From Acidimicrobiales bacterium (GTDB taxonomy: Bacteria > Actinomycetota > Acidimicrobiia > Acidimicrobiales > Poriferisodalaceae): DNA of 23,500 nucleotides. Where the stretch lies: assembly GCA_020439485.1 (NCBI GenBank), contig JAGQSP010000060.1, forward strand, positions 6,217-29,716. Direction: 5' to 3'. The notes below the pieces were generated by a model, which saw only the letters and a program-made list of their open reading frames with translations, was not told the DNA's origin and searched no databases. This document shows, piece by piece, positions 5,879-13,650 of this stretch. Positions within the stretch are counted from its first letter, which is position 1. Each line of letters begins with the position of its first letter. A program made the translations under genes and the position numbers.

Positions 5879-7017
5879 TGAAGGCCGACACGTGCATCGG
5901 GCGCGATGGCATCGAAGCAGACGTTCATCGCGCCGCGCTGGCGGCTCTGCCCGAGATTTCTCCGGCCAGGCTGAGGCGAATCGACGAACTCGCGGATCCC
6001 AAACAGGCTTGGGCTGGCCTCGCGCGCGGCGATATCGGAGCTACCGAACTCAGCGTCAAGCCGGCTCTGGCAGCGCTATGGCAGTCCTTTGCTCGCACCA
6101 ACGACCCTCAAGAGATGGCGGCTCGCTGGTCGGCTTCGGGCATCGACGTCATAGACCATTGTTCGTCCAGCTGGCCCGACCGGTTGCTCCACGACCCCGA
6201 GCCCCCAACCGTGTTGTTCACGCGCGGCGCGGCAACATTCGGCGGCCCGTGCGTGGGAATTGTCGGCACCCGCCGATGCACCAGCTATGGGCGACGGGTG
6301 GCAGCGCGGCTTGGTTCCGACCTGGCCCAGCGCGGTGTTTCGGTTATCTCGGGCCTGGCCCTGGGCATTGATGCCGTAGCCCAACAGGCCGCGCTCGAGT
6401 CCGGAGGCGACGTGTTCGCGGTCGTGGGTTCAGGGCTCGACGTCGTCTACCCATCCCGCAACAGGCGCCTGTGGGAAACAATCTGCGACCGTGGTCGAAT
6501 CTGGTCTGAGTACGCGCCCGGGGTACGTCCCGATCACTGGCACTTCCCGGCGCGCAACCGCATCATCGCAGCCCTGGCCGACGTTGTGGTGGTGGTCGAG
6601 AGCGCGGCCAAAGGTGGCTCACTACATACGGTCGACGCAGCACTCGAACGCGATGTTCCGGTGCTGGCGGTTCCAGGGCCCGTCGACGGGCGAGCGTCAG
6701 AGGGCACCAATCGCCTGCTTGTACAAGGGGCCACCCCGTGTATCGATGTCGACGACGTGCTGGTGGCGCTTGGCCTCAGCACCGGTGCCACCGAGGGCGT
6801 GTTGCCTCGGGCACCTTCGGCGCCCGGTCTGGACCAGGGGTGCGAGCCAGACGAGTTGGCTGTATTCGACGCCCTGGGCGCCGAGGCGGCTTCGTTGACC
6901 GAGCTGGTACTGCGCAGCGCAATGCCGCTCAGCAGGGTCATCGAGGTCGTCGGCCGCCTCGAACTGCAGGGGCGGGTCACCAACCGTGGCGGTTGGTACG
7001 AGGTGGCACGCCGATGA
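5878..7017 (+). CDS. dprA: DNA-processing protein DprA
   Basis: A 379-residue DprA/Smf protein, which binds incoming single-stranded DNA and loads RecA. The Rossmann-like core runs from about residue 126 to 290 with VGIVGTRRCTSYGRR, ISGLALGIDAVAQQAAL, VVGSGLDVVYPSRNRRL, FPARNRIIAALAD and VVVESAAKGGSLHT, all family signatures. A C-terminal winged-helix domain follows (DELAVFDALGAEAASLTEL to VTNRGGWYEV). The ATG at 5878 shares one base with the comM stop; the TTG one codon upstream is also possible. comM-dprA-xerC is the conserved actinobacterial order, here interrupted after dprA by a minus-strand flavoprotein. Whether this organism is naturally competent cannot be inferred, because dprA is widespread. 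Confidence 0.95.
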   Translation: MKADTCIGRDGIEADVHRAALAALPEISPARLRRIDELADPKQAWAGLARGDIGATELSVKPALAALWQSFARTNDPQEMAARWSASGIDVIDHCSSSWPDRLLHDPEPPTVLFTRGAATFGGPCVGIVGTRRCTSYGRRVAARLGSDLAQRGVSVISGLALGIDAVAQQAALESGGDVFAVVGSGLDVVYPSRNRRLWETICDRGRIWSEYAPGVRPDHWHFPARNRIIAALADVVVVVESAAKGGSLHTVDAALERDVPVLAVPGPVDGRASEGTNRLLVQGATPCIDVDDVLVALGLSTGATEGVLPRAPSAPGLDQGCEPDELAVFDALGAEAASLTELVLRSAMPLSRVIEVVGRLELQGRVTNRGGWYEVARR

Positions 7018-7028
7018 GTCCGCGCTCG

Positions 7029-8372
7029 TCAGTCTCCGGCCTTGCGTGCAGCTATCAGGGTCGGGTCCCAGACCGGCGAGAACGGTGGGGCATAGCCGAG
7101 GTCCAGCTGGCTGAAGTCGTCCACCGTCATCTCGTTCCAGATGCCTACGGCCAGAGCATCGATTCGCTTGGCAGCCTCGGCCCCACCAACGATCTGGGCC
7201 CCCAACATCCGGCCGCTACCGGCCTCGGCGACGATCTTCACCGTCATCGGCATGGCATCGGGGTAGTAGTGCGCTCGGCTTGCGCCCTCGATGCGCCCTG
7301 CCATGATCGCGAAACCAGCTGCCCTGGCCTCGCGTTCGGTCAATCCGGTTCGGCCTATCTCGGTCGGGCCCACCTTCGTCACCGCTGTGCCTATAACACC
7401 CGGGAACCGCGCATGGCCGCCGCTGACGTTGATACCAACAACCCGGCCCTGCTTGTTGGCGTGGGTGCCCAAGGCGATCGCCGCCGGCATGTTTGTGACC
7501 CGGTGAAATGTCTCCACGCAGTCTCCGGCAGCCCAGATTCCGTCCACCGAGGTCGACATTGTTGCGTCGGTGGCTATGCCGCCGGTGGTGCCGATCTCGA
7601 TGCCTGCGTCGCCGGCCAGCTTCGAGTTCGGGCGGACGCCGAGACCAAGCACAACGAGGTCGGCCTCGATGTCGCCTGCGTCGGTGTTCACACTGCGGAC
7701 CCAGCCATCGGTTCCAACCCCGAACCCTTTGACAGCAGTCTCCAGCCTCAGTTCGGCACCCTGTTGACGAATCGACTCGGCTACCAGCGCACCCATGTCG
7801 GGGTCCAGGGTCGACATCGGCTGCTCCAGCAGTTCCACCACCGATACCTCCAGACCACGGGCGAGGAATGCCTCCACCATCTCGAGTCCGATGTACCCGC
7901 CCCCGACCACGACGGCGCGCCTCGGATTGCGCTCGCGGATCATCGAGTCGATCGCCAGGGCATCGGGAATGGTCTGGATGCCGAACACCCCATCGGCGCC
8001 GATGTTGTCGAAGGGTGGCCTGACCGCGGTTGCTCCGGTCGCGATGACGAGATCGTCGAATGGCTGGGCGAAGGTCTGTCCGCCGTCGAGGTCGGCCACT
8101 TCGATCTGCCTCTTGTCTGTGTCGATCGCCTTGACCTCGTGGCGAGTTCGAACGTCGATGCCGTTGGCCCGGTGCTGTTCGGGACTGCGAGCGACCAGTT
8201 GGCCTGGCTGTGGCACCAGGCCGCCGACGTAGTAGGGCAGACCGCAGGCGGCGAACGACGTGTACGAACCCCTCTCGAAAACGACCAGTTCGACCGGCTC
8301 AGCACCTCGGCTCGCCTGGGCCGCCGCCGACATGCCGGCAGCATCTCCGCCAATCACCACAACTCGCCGCAT
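7029..8372 (-). CDS. FAD/NAD(P)H-dependent CoA-disulfide-reductase-like oxidoreductase
   Basis: A 447-residue flavoprotein of the NADH oxidase/CoA-disulfide reductase group. The N-terminal FAD-binding loop is VVVIGGDAAGMSAAAQASR (residues 4-22). The redox cysteine is C43 in TSFAACGLPYYVGG, the same position as the active cysteine in characterised CoA-disulfide reductases. The second Rossmann loop is VVVGGGYIGLEMVEAF. The second FAD motif is VDGIWAAGDCVE. The C-terminal dimerisation domain ends LDLGYAPPFSPVWDPTLIAA, with the conserved Tyr. There is no C-terminal rhodanese domain. The start is ATG at 8372 because GAGGAG precedes it by five bases and the Rossmann motif begins immediately. The substrate could be CoA disulfide, polysulfide or oxygen. 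It lies opposite to dprA and xerC, with only 11 bases to the dprA stop. Confidence 0.88.
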   Translation of the reverse strand: MRRVVVIGGDAAGMSAAAQASRGAEPVELVVFERGSYTSFAACGLPYYVGGLVPQPGQLVARSPEQHRANGIDVRTRHEVKAIDTDKRQIEVADLDGGQTFAQPFDDLVIATGATAVRPPFDNIGADGVFGIQTIPDALAIDSMIRERNPRRAVVVGGGYIGLEMVEAFLARGLEVSVVELLEQPMSTLDPDMGALVAESIRQQGAELRLETAVKGFGVGTDGWVRSVNTDAGDIEADLVVLGLGVRPNSKLAGDAGIEIGTTGGIATDATMSTSVDGIWAAGDCVETFHRVTNMPAAIALGTHANKQGRVVGINVSGGHARFPGVIGTAVTKVGPTEIGRTGLTEREARAAGFAIMAGRIEGASRAHYYPDAMPMTVKIVAEAGSGRMLGAQIVGGAEAAKRIDALAVGIWNEMTVDDFSQLDLGYAPPFSPVWDPTLIAARKAGD

Positions 8373-8403
8373 CTCATCTCCTCGATCGAATCCGCTCGAC
8401 TCT

Positions 8404-8432
8404 GGTGTAGGGGCAGCGTCGGCCTCACACAA
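8404..8432 (-). promoter_or_regulatory. Possible promoter of the CoA-disulfide-reductase-like gene
   Basis: On the minus strand TTGTGT (8432-8427), a 17-base spacer, and TACACC (8409-8404) resemble -35 and -10 boxes. Predicted transcription start is near 8397, giving a 25-base leader that carries GAGGAG before the ATG at 8372. The -10 match is modest. Confidence 0.35.
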
Positions 8433-8526
8433 GGGCAAAAGGTCCGGGTACAAATGCGCCACCATGACCGGCCGGTATGGCTTGCGTGTCCAACCCTGCG
8501 CTGCGGGCGAACACCAAACCCGCTTG

Positions 8527-8532
8527 TACCAT
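8527..8532 (+). promoter_or_regulatory. -10-like box directly upstream of xerC (leaderless candidate)
   Basis: TACCAT at 8527-8532 keeps four of six -10 positions and lies eight bases before the ATG at 8541. No Shine-Dalgarno sequence is present in the intervening CACATCCA. This fits transcription starting at or near the start codon. No good -35 box is visible. Confidence 0.35.
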
Positions 8533-8540
8533 CACATCCA

Positions 8541-9494
8541 ATGGTGACGGCGTCGCGAGACATCCCCCGGGCTTTTGAGCTCGACGAGTTCGTGTCGAGC
8601 CTCACCGCGGCGTCGCAGGCGACAAAGAACTCGTATCGCTCCGACATCGTTTCGTTCGTCGAGTGGCTGGCTCGTAGCTCTATCGCCGAGCCGGGCGCGG
8701 TCGATCGGCTCACCCTGCGCCGCTTCATCGCCTATTGCTCTACGTCGGGCTTGGCGCCGCGCACCATCGCAAGACGAGCGTCGTCGCTGCGTCGCTATTA
8801 CGGCTGGCTGCATCGCACCGGCCGTGTTCAGACCGATCCGACACTTGGGCTGTCGACGCCCAAGGGGGCCTCTCGTCTGCCGCGTGTGTTGCGCCCCGAC
8901 GAGCTCGACCAGTTGCTGGCCATCACCGAGACACTCGGCGACCACGAAGCAACCGTCGACAAGGCCGTCGAAGACGGCATGGCAGCGCTGGACCTCCGAG
9001 ACGCAACGGTGCTCGAGCTGCTGTACGGCAGCGGGGTGAGGGTGGCCGAGCTGTGCGGCCTGCGCACCTCAGATCTCGACCTGGCCAACCGAACGGTTGA
9101 TGTCATGGGCAAGGGCTCGAAAGCCAGGCGTGTTCCCATGAGCGAACCCGCCGCCGATCTGTTGTTGCGTTGGCTCGACAGTGGACGTCAGGCCTTCATG
9201 GTCCGCTTTGTCGACCACAGCGGTCGCAGCGGCGACGAATTGTTCCTGAACCGCCGTGGCAAGCCTCTGACCCCGCGCGATGTCAGGCGGATCCTCGACG
9301 TTCGCGCACCGTCGCCGACGTCGCCTCACGCGCTGCGCCACACCTATGCGACCCACCTGCTCGATGGCGGAGCAGATTTGCGAAGCGTTCAAGAACTGCT
9401 CGGACATTCCGATCTGGGTACTACGCAGCTTTACACCCACGTCAGTCGAGAGCGTCTGAGGGAGGTGTACGAGCAGAGCCACCCACGGGCATGA
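8541..9494 (+). CDS. xerC: Tyrosine recombinase XerC
   Basis: A 317-residue tyrosine recombinase that, with XerD, resolves chromosome dimers at dif. The N-terminal SAM-like core-binding domain covers about 10-100 (LDEFVSSLTAASQATKNSY, then LTLRRFIAYCSTSGLAPRTI). The catalytic set is complete: R167 in GSGVRVAELCGL, K191 in GKGSKARRVP, H263 and R266 in SPHALRHTYATHLLDGG, H289 in LLGHSDLGTTQ and nucleophile Y298 in LYTHVSRERL. The ATG at 8541 gives the usual family length. A frame continuing far upstream is open only because of GC-rich antisense codons. The position between dprA and the WhiG-type sigma is the conserved actinobacterial place for xerC rather than for an integrative-element integrase. 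A 13-base gap leads to the sigma gene. Confidence 0.93.
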   Translation: MVTASRDIPRAFELDEFVSSLTAASQATKNSYRSDIVSFVEWLARSSIAEPGAVDRLTLRRFIAYCSTSGLAPRTIARRASSLRRYYGWLHRTGRVQTDPTLGLSTPKGASRLPRVLRPDELDQLLAITETLGDHEATVDKAVEDGMAALDLRDATVLELLYGSGVRVAELCGLRTSDLDLANRTVDVMGKGSKARRVPMSEPAADLLLRWLDSGRQAFMVRFVDHSGRSGDELFLNRRGKPLTPRDVRRILDVRAPSPTSPHALRHTYATHLLDGGADLRSVQELLGHSDLGTTQLYTHVSRERLREVYEQSHPRA

Positions 9495-9507
9495 CACAGG
9501 AAGACCG

Positions 9508-10299
9508 ATGAGCCAATACGCCGACATCGACGAAATCTGGCGGCGGTACCACGAACACGGCGACCCCGATGCCCGCGACCGACTCATCGTGCACTACTCG
9601 CCTCTGGTCAAGTTCGTCGCAAGCCGTGTGGCCGCTGGTCTGCCAGGCAGCGTCGAGCAGCCAGAGCTCGTGTCCAACGGTGTGTTCGGTCTCATCGATG
9701 CGATCTCGAAGTTCCAGCCCGAGCGTGGCTTCAAGTTCGAGACCTATGCCATGGCCCGCATCAGGGGTGCAATCCTCGACGAGCTTCGCAGCTACGACTG
9801 GGTTCCACGTTCGGTGAGGGCCAAGGCCCGCCAGATCGAGCGTGCCAATCAACGCTTCAGCGCCAAGCACCATCGTGCGCCCACCGAAGACGAGCTGGCC
9901 GACGAATTGGGTGTCACGCTCGAGGCCATCCAGCGGATGCTCAAGCAGGTTGCGGCGGCCGGAATGCTGGCCCTCGAAGACCCGTTCTCGGGCGACGACG
10001 GCGAATCTTCGACGCTTGGCGATGTGCTGAGCGACGGTTCCGACGAGCCCGAGGACTCTTTCGAGAGCGATGAGCAGCGGTTCATCATGGCCAACGAGAT
10101 CAATCGGCTGCCCGAACGAGAGAAGCTGATCCTCGCCCTCTACTACTACGAGGGCATGACGTTGGCAGACATCGGCACCGTGCTGAACGTCACCGAGAGC
10201 CGGGTGTGTCAGATTCACACCAAGGCCGTGGTTCACCTCAAGCAACGCATGGCCGCCGCCGAACGTGACCGCAGCTCGCCCCAGCGTCCGACCCGATAG
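9508..10299 (+). CDS. whiG: RNA polymerase sigma factor, WhiG/FliA (sigma-28) type
   Basis: A 263-residue group 3 sigma factor. Region 2 is visible as LIVHYSPLVKFVASRVAAGL, LVSNGVFGLIDAISKFQPER and GFKFETYAMARIRGAILDEL, continuing RSYDWVPRSVRAKAR, which is the FliA/WhiG hallmark. Region 3 is about 112-160 (APTEDELADELGVTLEAIQRM). Region 4 is LPEREKLILALYYYEGMTLADIGTVLNVTESRVCQIH. An acidic linker (GDDGESSTLGDVLSDGSDEPED) joins regions 3 and 4. AGGAAG sits just before the ATG at 9508. In Streptomyces WhiG commits aerial hyphae to sporulation, while in motile bacteria FliA drives flagellar genes; no flagellar or whi gene in this window decides between them. It is 13 bases from xerC and likely in its operon. 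Confidence 0.92.
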   Translation: MSQYADIDEIWRRYHEHGDPDARDRLIVHYSPLVKFVASRVAAGLPGSVEQPELVSNGVFGLIDAISKFQPERGFKFETYAMARIRGAILDELRSYDWVPRSVRAKARQIERANQRFSAKHHRAPTEDELADELGVTLEAIQRMLKQVAAAGMLALEDPFSGDDGESSTLGDVLSDGSDEPEDSFESDEQRFIMANEINRLPEREKLILALYYYEGMTLADIGTVLNVTESRVCQIHTKAVVHLKQRMAAAERDRSSPQRPTR

Positions 10300-10368
10300 G
10301 CTCGCCTCGACCTAATCCCCGCCATCAGCTTCCCCCAAAGACGAAACAGAGTTTCTGGAGGCAAGCCC

Positions 10369-11010
10369 ATGGCCGGGCGCTTCTCATTCGTTCGTTTGGC
10401 GGTCTGCGCCGCTGCTCTACTGCTGATCCCACAGTGGGCGACCGCGGCCGGCGCCGACGCTGTGCCTCGCACAGATTGGCCCTATCAGTGGCCTGTGGTG
10501 GCTCCCATCGCCGACCCGTTCAGGGCCCCGGGGTCTCCCTATGGCGCAGGCAACCGGGGCATCGAGTTCGACACTGCACCCGGAACCTTCGTCGCCGCCG
10601 CCGGAGCCGGAGTGGTCACCTTCGCCGGGCCCGTCGCAGGTCAGAGGTGGGTGACCATCTCACACCCCGACGGCGTGCGAACCAGCTACGGGCCACTGGC
10701 CGAGGTGCTGGTTGCGACCGGGCGCTCGGTGAACCGAGGCGAACACATCGCGACCTCGTCGTCACGCCTGCACGTGTCGGCCCGAATCGGCGACGCGTAC
10801 GTAGACCCTGCGGTCTTGTTCGGCGCATTCGTGAGTGTTCGGCTGGTTCCGACTCCGCCGGGCCTCGGTGCCACACCCACAAACGCCCCGGCCGCGCCCG
10901 TAGATCGTGGGCGGGCCATCAAGTCGGTGTTCACAAACGCCCGATCGCGGCTACAATCGTCCGCTGGCCCCCGTCCGGGTGCCGCCCATGCGCTCAGCGC
11001 AACCCCGTGA
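10369..11010 (+). CDS. Exported M23/LytM-domain protein with degenerate active site
   Basis: A 213-residue secreted or surface protein. Residues 1-27 are a signal peptide (basic MAGRFSFVR, hydrophobic AVCAAALLLI, probable cleavage after ATA). Residues about 44-155 align with the peptidase M23 fold (GTFVAAAGAGVVTFAG, WVTISHPDGVRTSYGPL, then VDPAVLF). The catalytic set is mostly lost. The HxxxD site reads NRGIE (N62, E66), the YxHL histidine is P109 in YGPL, and the HxH motif reads RLH (R133, H135). It is probably an enzymatically inactive LytM regulator of the EnvC/NlpD kind or a peptidoglycan binder, not a hydrolase. GGAGG at 10357-10361 supports the ATG. The C-terminal 60 residues are Pro/Ala-rich and overlap the rpsB promoter. 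Confidence 0.82.
   Translation: MAGRFSFVRLAVCAAALLLIPQWATAAGADAVPRTDWPYQWPVVAPIADPFRAPGSPYGAGNRGIEFDTAPGTFVAAAGAGVVTFAGPVAGQRWVTISHPDGVRTSYGPLAEVLVATGRSVNRGEHIATSSSRLHVSARIGDAYVDPAVLFGAFVSVRLVPTPPGLGATPTNAPAAPVDRGRAIKSVFTNARSRLQSSAGPRPGAAHALSATP
10930..10957 (+). promoter_or_regulatory. Probable rpsB promoter inside the 3' end of the M23 gene
   Basis: TTCACA (10930-10935) and TACAAT (10952-10957) are each five-of-six matches to the -35 and -10 consensus, separated by 16 bases. This is the best sigma-70-type promoter in the window. Predicted transcription start is near 10964, giving an rpsB leader of about 125 bases that begins within the upstream coding region. Confidence 0.65.
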
Positions 11011-11080
11011 ATATCCATCGGGCCTTTCCGACGGTCGCTCTCGCGCCCAGGCCCGGTGCTTGCCTAAACCGTCGGAGAGG
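10989..11080 (+). promoter_or_regulatory. Structured rpsB leader with a long stem covering part of the ribosome-binding site
   Basis: CCTTTCCGACGGT (11023-11035) pairs with ACCGTCGGAGAGG (11068-11080) over 13 consecutive base pairs with one U-G wobble and a 32-base loop. The 3' arm includes the GGAG at 11074-11077 and the first three bases of the AGGAG at 11078-11082, the likely Shine-Dalgarno sequence of rpsB (ATG at 11089). A small upstream hairpin, TGCGC (10989-10993) with GCGCA (10997-11001), also lies in the leader. S2 is known to repress rpsB-tsf through its 5' leader in E. coli, so a similar translational control is a reasonable inference here, though the structure is not the E. coli one. 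Confidence 0.55.
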
Positions 11081-11088
11081 AGAAACCA

Positions 11089-11985
11089 ATGTCGGCTGTC
11101 GTCACGATGCGTCAGTTGCTCGAGGCAGGTGTCCATTTCGGTCACCAGACCCGTCGCTGGAATCCCAAGATGCAGCGCTTCTTGTGGGGCGAGCGCAACG
11201 GCATCTACATCATCGATCTCCAGCAGACGATGAAGCGCACCGAGCGTGCCTATACCTTCCTGCGCGACCTGTCTGCAAAGGGTGGCACGGTCCTGTTCAT
11301 CGGCACCAAGAAGCAGGCCCAGGACCCGATCCGCACTTACGCCGGCCGCTCCGGAATGCCCTATGTCAACGAACGTTGGCTCGGTGGCATGCTCACCAAC
11401 TTCCGCACCATCGCCAAGCGGGTCGAGAAGATGCGCGAGTACGAGCGCATGCAGGCTGCGGGCGACTTCGCCGGCATGCCCAAGAAGGAAGCGCTGCTGT
11501 TGAGCCGCGAGCTCGAGAAGCTGCAGCGCAACCTCGGCGGCATCCGCCACATGGAGAAGCTGCCCGACGCGATCTTCGTTCTCGACACCGTCAAGGAGCA
11601 CATCGCCGTCGCTGAAGCAAACCGCCTGGGAATTCCGGTCATCGCGGTTGTCGACTCGAACTGCGATCCCGACGTCATCGACTTCCCGATCCCCGGCAAC
11701 GACGATGCGATCCGCTCGACCGATCTGATGTGCCGCATCGTCAGCGATGCGGTTCGCGAAGGTCGCTTCATCGCTTCCAAGCGCGGCGTCGTGGTTCCCA
11801 CCGCCAGCCGCACTCCCGAAGAAGAGGCCCGCATCGCCCAAGCGCAGGCCGAAGCGTCGGCTCAGGCTGCGGCTCAGGCCGCCGAGCGTGAGGCCCGCAT
11901 CGCAGCTGAGATGGCGGCCAAGGCCGAAGCCCCGGTCGCTGAGCCCGAGGTCGAGGCCGAAGTCACCGAGCAGACCGAGGGCTGA
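11089..11985 (+). CDS. rpsB: 30S ribosomal protein S2
   Basis: A 298-residue S2, the late-assembling small-subunit protein needed for S1 binding in many bacteria. The N-terminus has [20 protein letters not shown] with the family GVHFGHQT signature. Further conserved segments are [51 protein letters not shown] and [14 protein letters not shown]. After about residue 245 a 50-residue tail of Ala, Glu and Gln follows ([19 protein letters not shown] and onward), longer than the E. coli protein and probably helical or disordered. The ATG at 11089 has AGGAG six bases upstream, but this is partly buried in a leader stem. It is followed by tsf, as in most bacteria. Confidence 0.97.
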   Translation: MSAVVTMRQLLEAGVHFGHQTRRWNPKMQRFLWGERNGIYIIDLQQTMKRTERAYTFLRDLSAKGGTVLFIGTKKQAQDPIRTYAGRSGMPYVNERWLGGMLTNFRTIAKRVEKMREYERMQAAGDFAGMPKKEALLLSRELEKLQRNLGGIRHMEKLPDAIFVLDTVKEHIAVAEANRLGIPVIAVVDSNCDPDVIDFPIPGNDDAIRSTDLMCRIVSDAVREGRFIASKRGVVVPTASRTPEEEARIAQAQAEASAQAAAQAAEREARIAAEMAAKAEAPVAEPEVEAEVTEQTEG

Positions 11986-12023
11986 TCGCCCTCTCGTCGT
12001 CACCCACCCGCAGAACAATTCGC

Positions 12024-12065
12024 GCTCGTTTCACCCACGAGCACCACGACGGCCCGGTCCGGGCC
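12024..12065 (+). promoter_or_regulatory. Two tandem hairpins between rpsB and tsf
   Basis: GCTCGT (12024-12029) with ACGAGC (12037-12042), loop TTCACCC, is followed by GGCCCG (12051-12056) with CGGGCC (12060-12065), loop GTC. Neither has a T-run. They could form a partial attenuator or RNA-processing site that sets the S2:EF-Ts ratio. The AAGGA of tsf lies further downstream (12108-12112) and is free of both. Confidence 0.45.
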
Positions 12066-12121
12066 CAGAGCAACTAGCGCCCGCGGTCGCCGGCTGTGGG
12101 CACATCGAAGGACACAACACC

Positions 12122-12916
12122 ATGGCCGATTTCAGTGCAAAGGACGTCCAGCGTCTGCGTCAGCAGTCTGGCGCCGGAATGATGGACGCCAAGAAGGCGC
12201 TCGTAGAAAATGGCGGCGATTTCGAAGCCGCTGCTGCTTGGCTTCGCGAAAGGGGCCTCGCCAAGGCTTCGACCCGCTCCGATCGCGAGAACTCCGAGGG
12301 CGTCGTAGCCGCTCGGGTCGAGGGCTCGGTGGCTGCGGCAGTCGAACTCAAGTGCGAGACCGACTTCGTTGCCAAGTCCGATCAGTTCATTGACCTGGCG
12401 GGCGAGATCCTCGACCTCGTGATCAGCGAAGGCGTAGAGGCTGCGGCTGCCAAGAACGAGGCCATCGACGACATGCGCGTCACCCTGAAGGAGAACATCG
12501 AGTTGGGCCGTGTTGTCCGATTCGACGCTGCCGAGGGTGATTCGCTCGAAGCCTACGTTCACGTTCAGAACGGCCGCGGCGTCAACGCCGTGCTCGTCCA
12601 CCTGAATGGGGGATCTGAGGAACTCGCTCGTGACGTCGCCATGCACGCGGCGTTCTCGCGGCCCGCGTTTGTCACCCGCGACGAGGTTCCCGAGGCCGAC
12701 GTTGCCGCCGAGCGCGAGACCCTCGCCACGATCACCCGCAACGAGGGCAAGCCAGAGGCTGCGCTCGAAAAGATCGTCGAAGGCAGGCTCAACGGCTGGT
12801 TCAAAGAGCGTGTCTTGCTCGAACAGGGTTGGGTCAAGGACGAGAAGACCACGATCGACAAGATGCTCGGCGATGCCAGCATCGCCGGTTTCGCCCAGAT
12901 CGAAATCGGCGGCTGA
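12122..12916 (+). CDS. tsf: Elongation factor Ts
   Basis: A 264-residue guanine-nucleotide exchange factor for EF-Tu. The N-terminal UBA-like domain is [26 protein letters not shown], continuing into [11 protein letters not shown]. The core has the classic [14 protein letters not shown] (the TDFV element inserts near the EF-Tu nucleotide site), then [20 protein letters not shown], and [19 protein letters not shown] in the C-terminal subdomain. The length is near the actinobacterial norm. The ATG at 12122 has AAGGA ten bases upstream. It is likely transcribed with rpsB through the intervening hairpins. The stop is five bases from the pyrH start, suggesting coupling. Confidence 0.97.
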   Translation: MADFSAKDVQRLRQQSGAGMMDAKKALVENGGDFEAAAAWLRERGLAKASTRSDRENSEGVVAARVEGSVAAAVELKCETDFVAKSDQFIDLAGEILDLVISEGVEAAAAKNEAIDDMRVTLKENIELGRVVRFDAAEGDSLEAYVHVQNGRGVNAVLVHLNGGSEELARDVAMHAAFSRPAFVTRDEVPEADVAAERETLATITRNEGKPEAALEKIVEGRLNGWFKERVLLEQGWVKDEKTTIDKMLGDASIAGFAQIEIGG

Positions 12917-12921
12917 TCCCC

Positions 12922-13650
12922 TTGGCCTCCTCCAACCGCACAGGGTGGCAGCGCGTGCTGCTGAAGCTCTCCGGCGAGGCACTTGGTGCCCGCGAGGAAA
13001 GCATCGACCACGAGGTCATCGATCGTTTGGCCCGCGAGATCGCCAAGGTCAAGAACGATCTACAGATGGACGTGGCCCTGGTGGTCGGAGGAGGCAACAT
13101 CTGGCGCGGCCTTTCCGGCGCCTCGGATGGTATGGACCGGGCCCAGTCCGACTACATGGGAATGCTGGGCACGGTCATCAACGCCCTGGCGTTCCAGGAC
13201 GCTCTGGAAAGGGCCGGGCAACCCACGCGTGTGATGACCGCCATCGGGATGGCCCAGATCGCCGAGCCCTACATCAGGCGGCGCGCTGTTCGCCACCTCG
13301 AGAAGGGTCGCATCGTCATCTTCGCGGCGGGCACGGGTAACCCCTTCTTCACCACCGACACCGCAGCTGCGCTTCGCGCAGCAGAGATCGATGCCGACGT
13401 CGTTTTGAAGGGCACCCACTCGGGCATCGACGGGGTCTATACCGCTGATCCCAGGCTCGATCCGTCCGCGACGCGCTATCACGAGGTCTCGTTCCTCGAC
13501 GTCCTTGCGAACGAGCTGGCTGTCATGGACAGCGCAGCCATCGCCGTGTGCAAGGACAACAACACTCCCATCGTCGTGTTCGACGTGATGGAGCAGGGCA
13601 ATTTCAGGGCTGTTGTCCAGGGAGAGCCGATCGGTACGCTGGTCAGGTGA
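12922..13650 (+). CDS. pyrH: UMP kinase
   Basis: A 242-residue bacterial UMP kinase (amino acid kinase fold), which phosphorylates UMP to UDP and is normally a hexamer regulated by GTP and UTP. Motifs are [12 protein letters not shown] (residues 11-22), [32 protein letters not shown], and [20 protein letters not shown] followed by [15 protein letters not shown] chose TTG at 12922 because it gives the usual ten residues before the RVLLKLSGE core. The only alternative, GTG at 12955, would cut into the first strand. There is no clear ribosome-binding site, so coupling to tsf (five-base gap) is likely. The stop overlaps the frr start by four bases (GTGA). Confidence 0.95.
   Translation: MASSNRTGWQRVLLKLSGEALGAREESIDHEVIDRLAREIAKVKNDLQMDVALVVGGGNIWRGLSGASDGMDRAQSDYMGMLGTVINALAFQDALERAGQPTRVMTAIGMAQIAEPYIRRRAVRHLEKGRIVIFAAGTGNPFFTTDTAAALRAAEIDADVVLKGTHSGIDGVYTADPRLDPSATRYHEVSFLDVLANELAVMDSAAIAVCKDNNTPIVVFDVMEQGNFRAVVQGEPIGTLVR

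Noticed and set aside
6738..8540. Long upstream extension of the xerC reading frame
   Set aside because: It runs antisense through the CoA-disulfide-reductase-like gene and out of frame through the end of dprA. XerC of normal length begins at 8541.
8541..9494. xerC as the integrase of a mobile element
   Set aside because: It lies in the conserved chromosomal xerC position next to whiG and rpsB. No attachment-site repeats, phage genes or transposon ends are visible.
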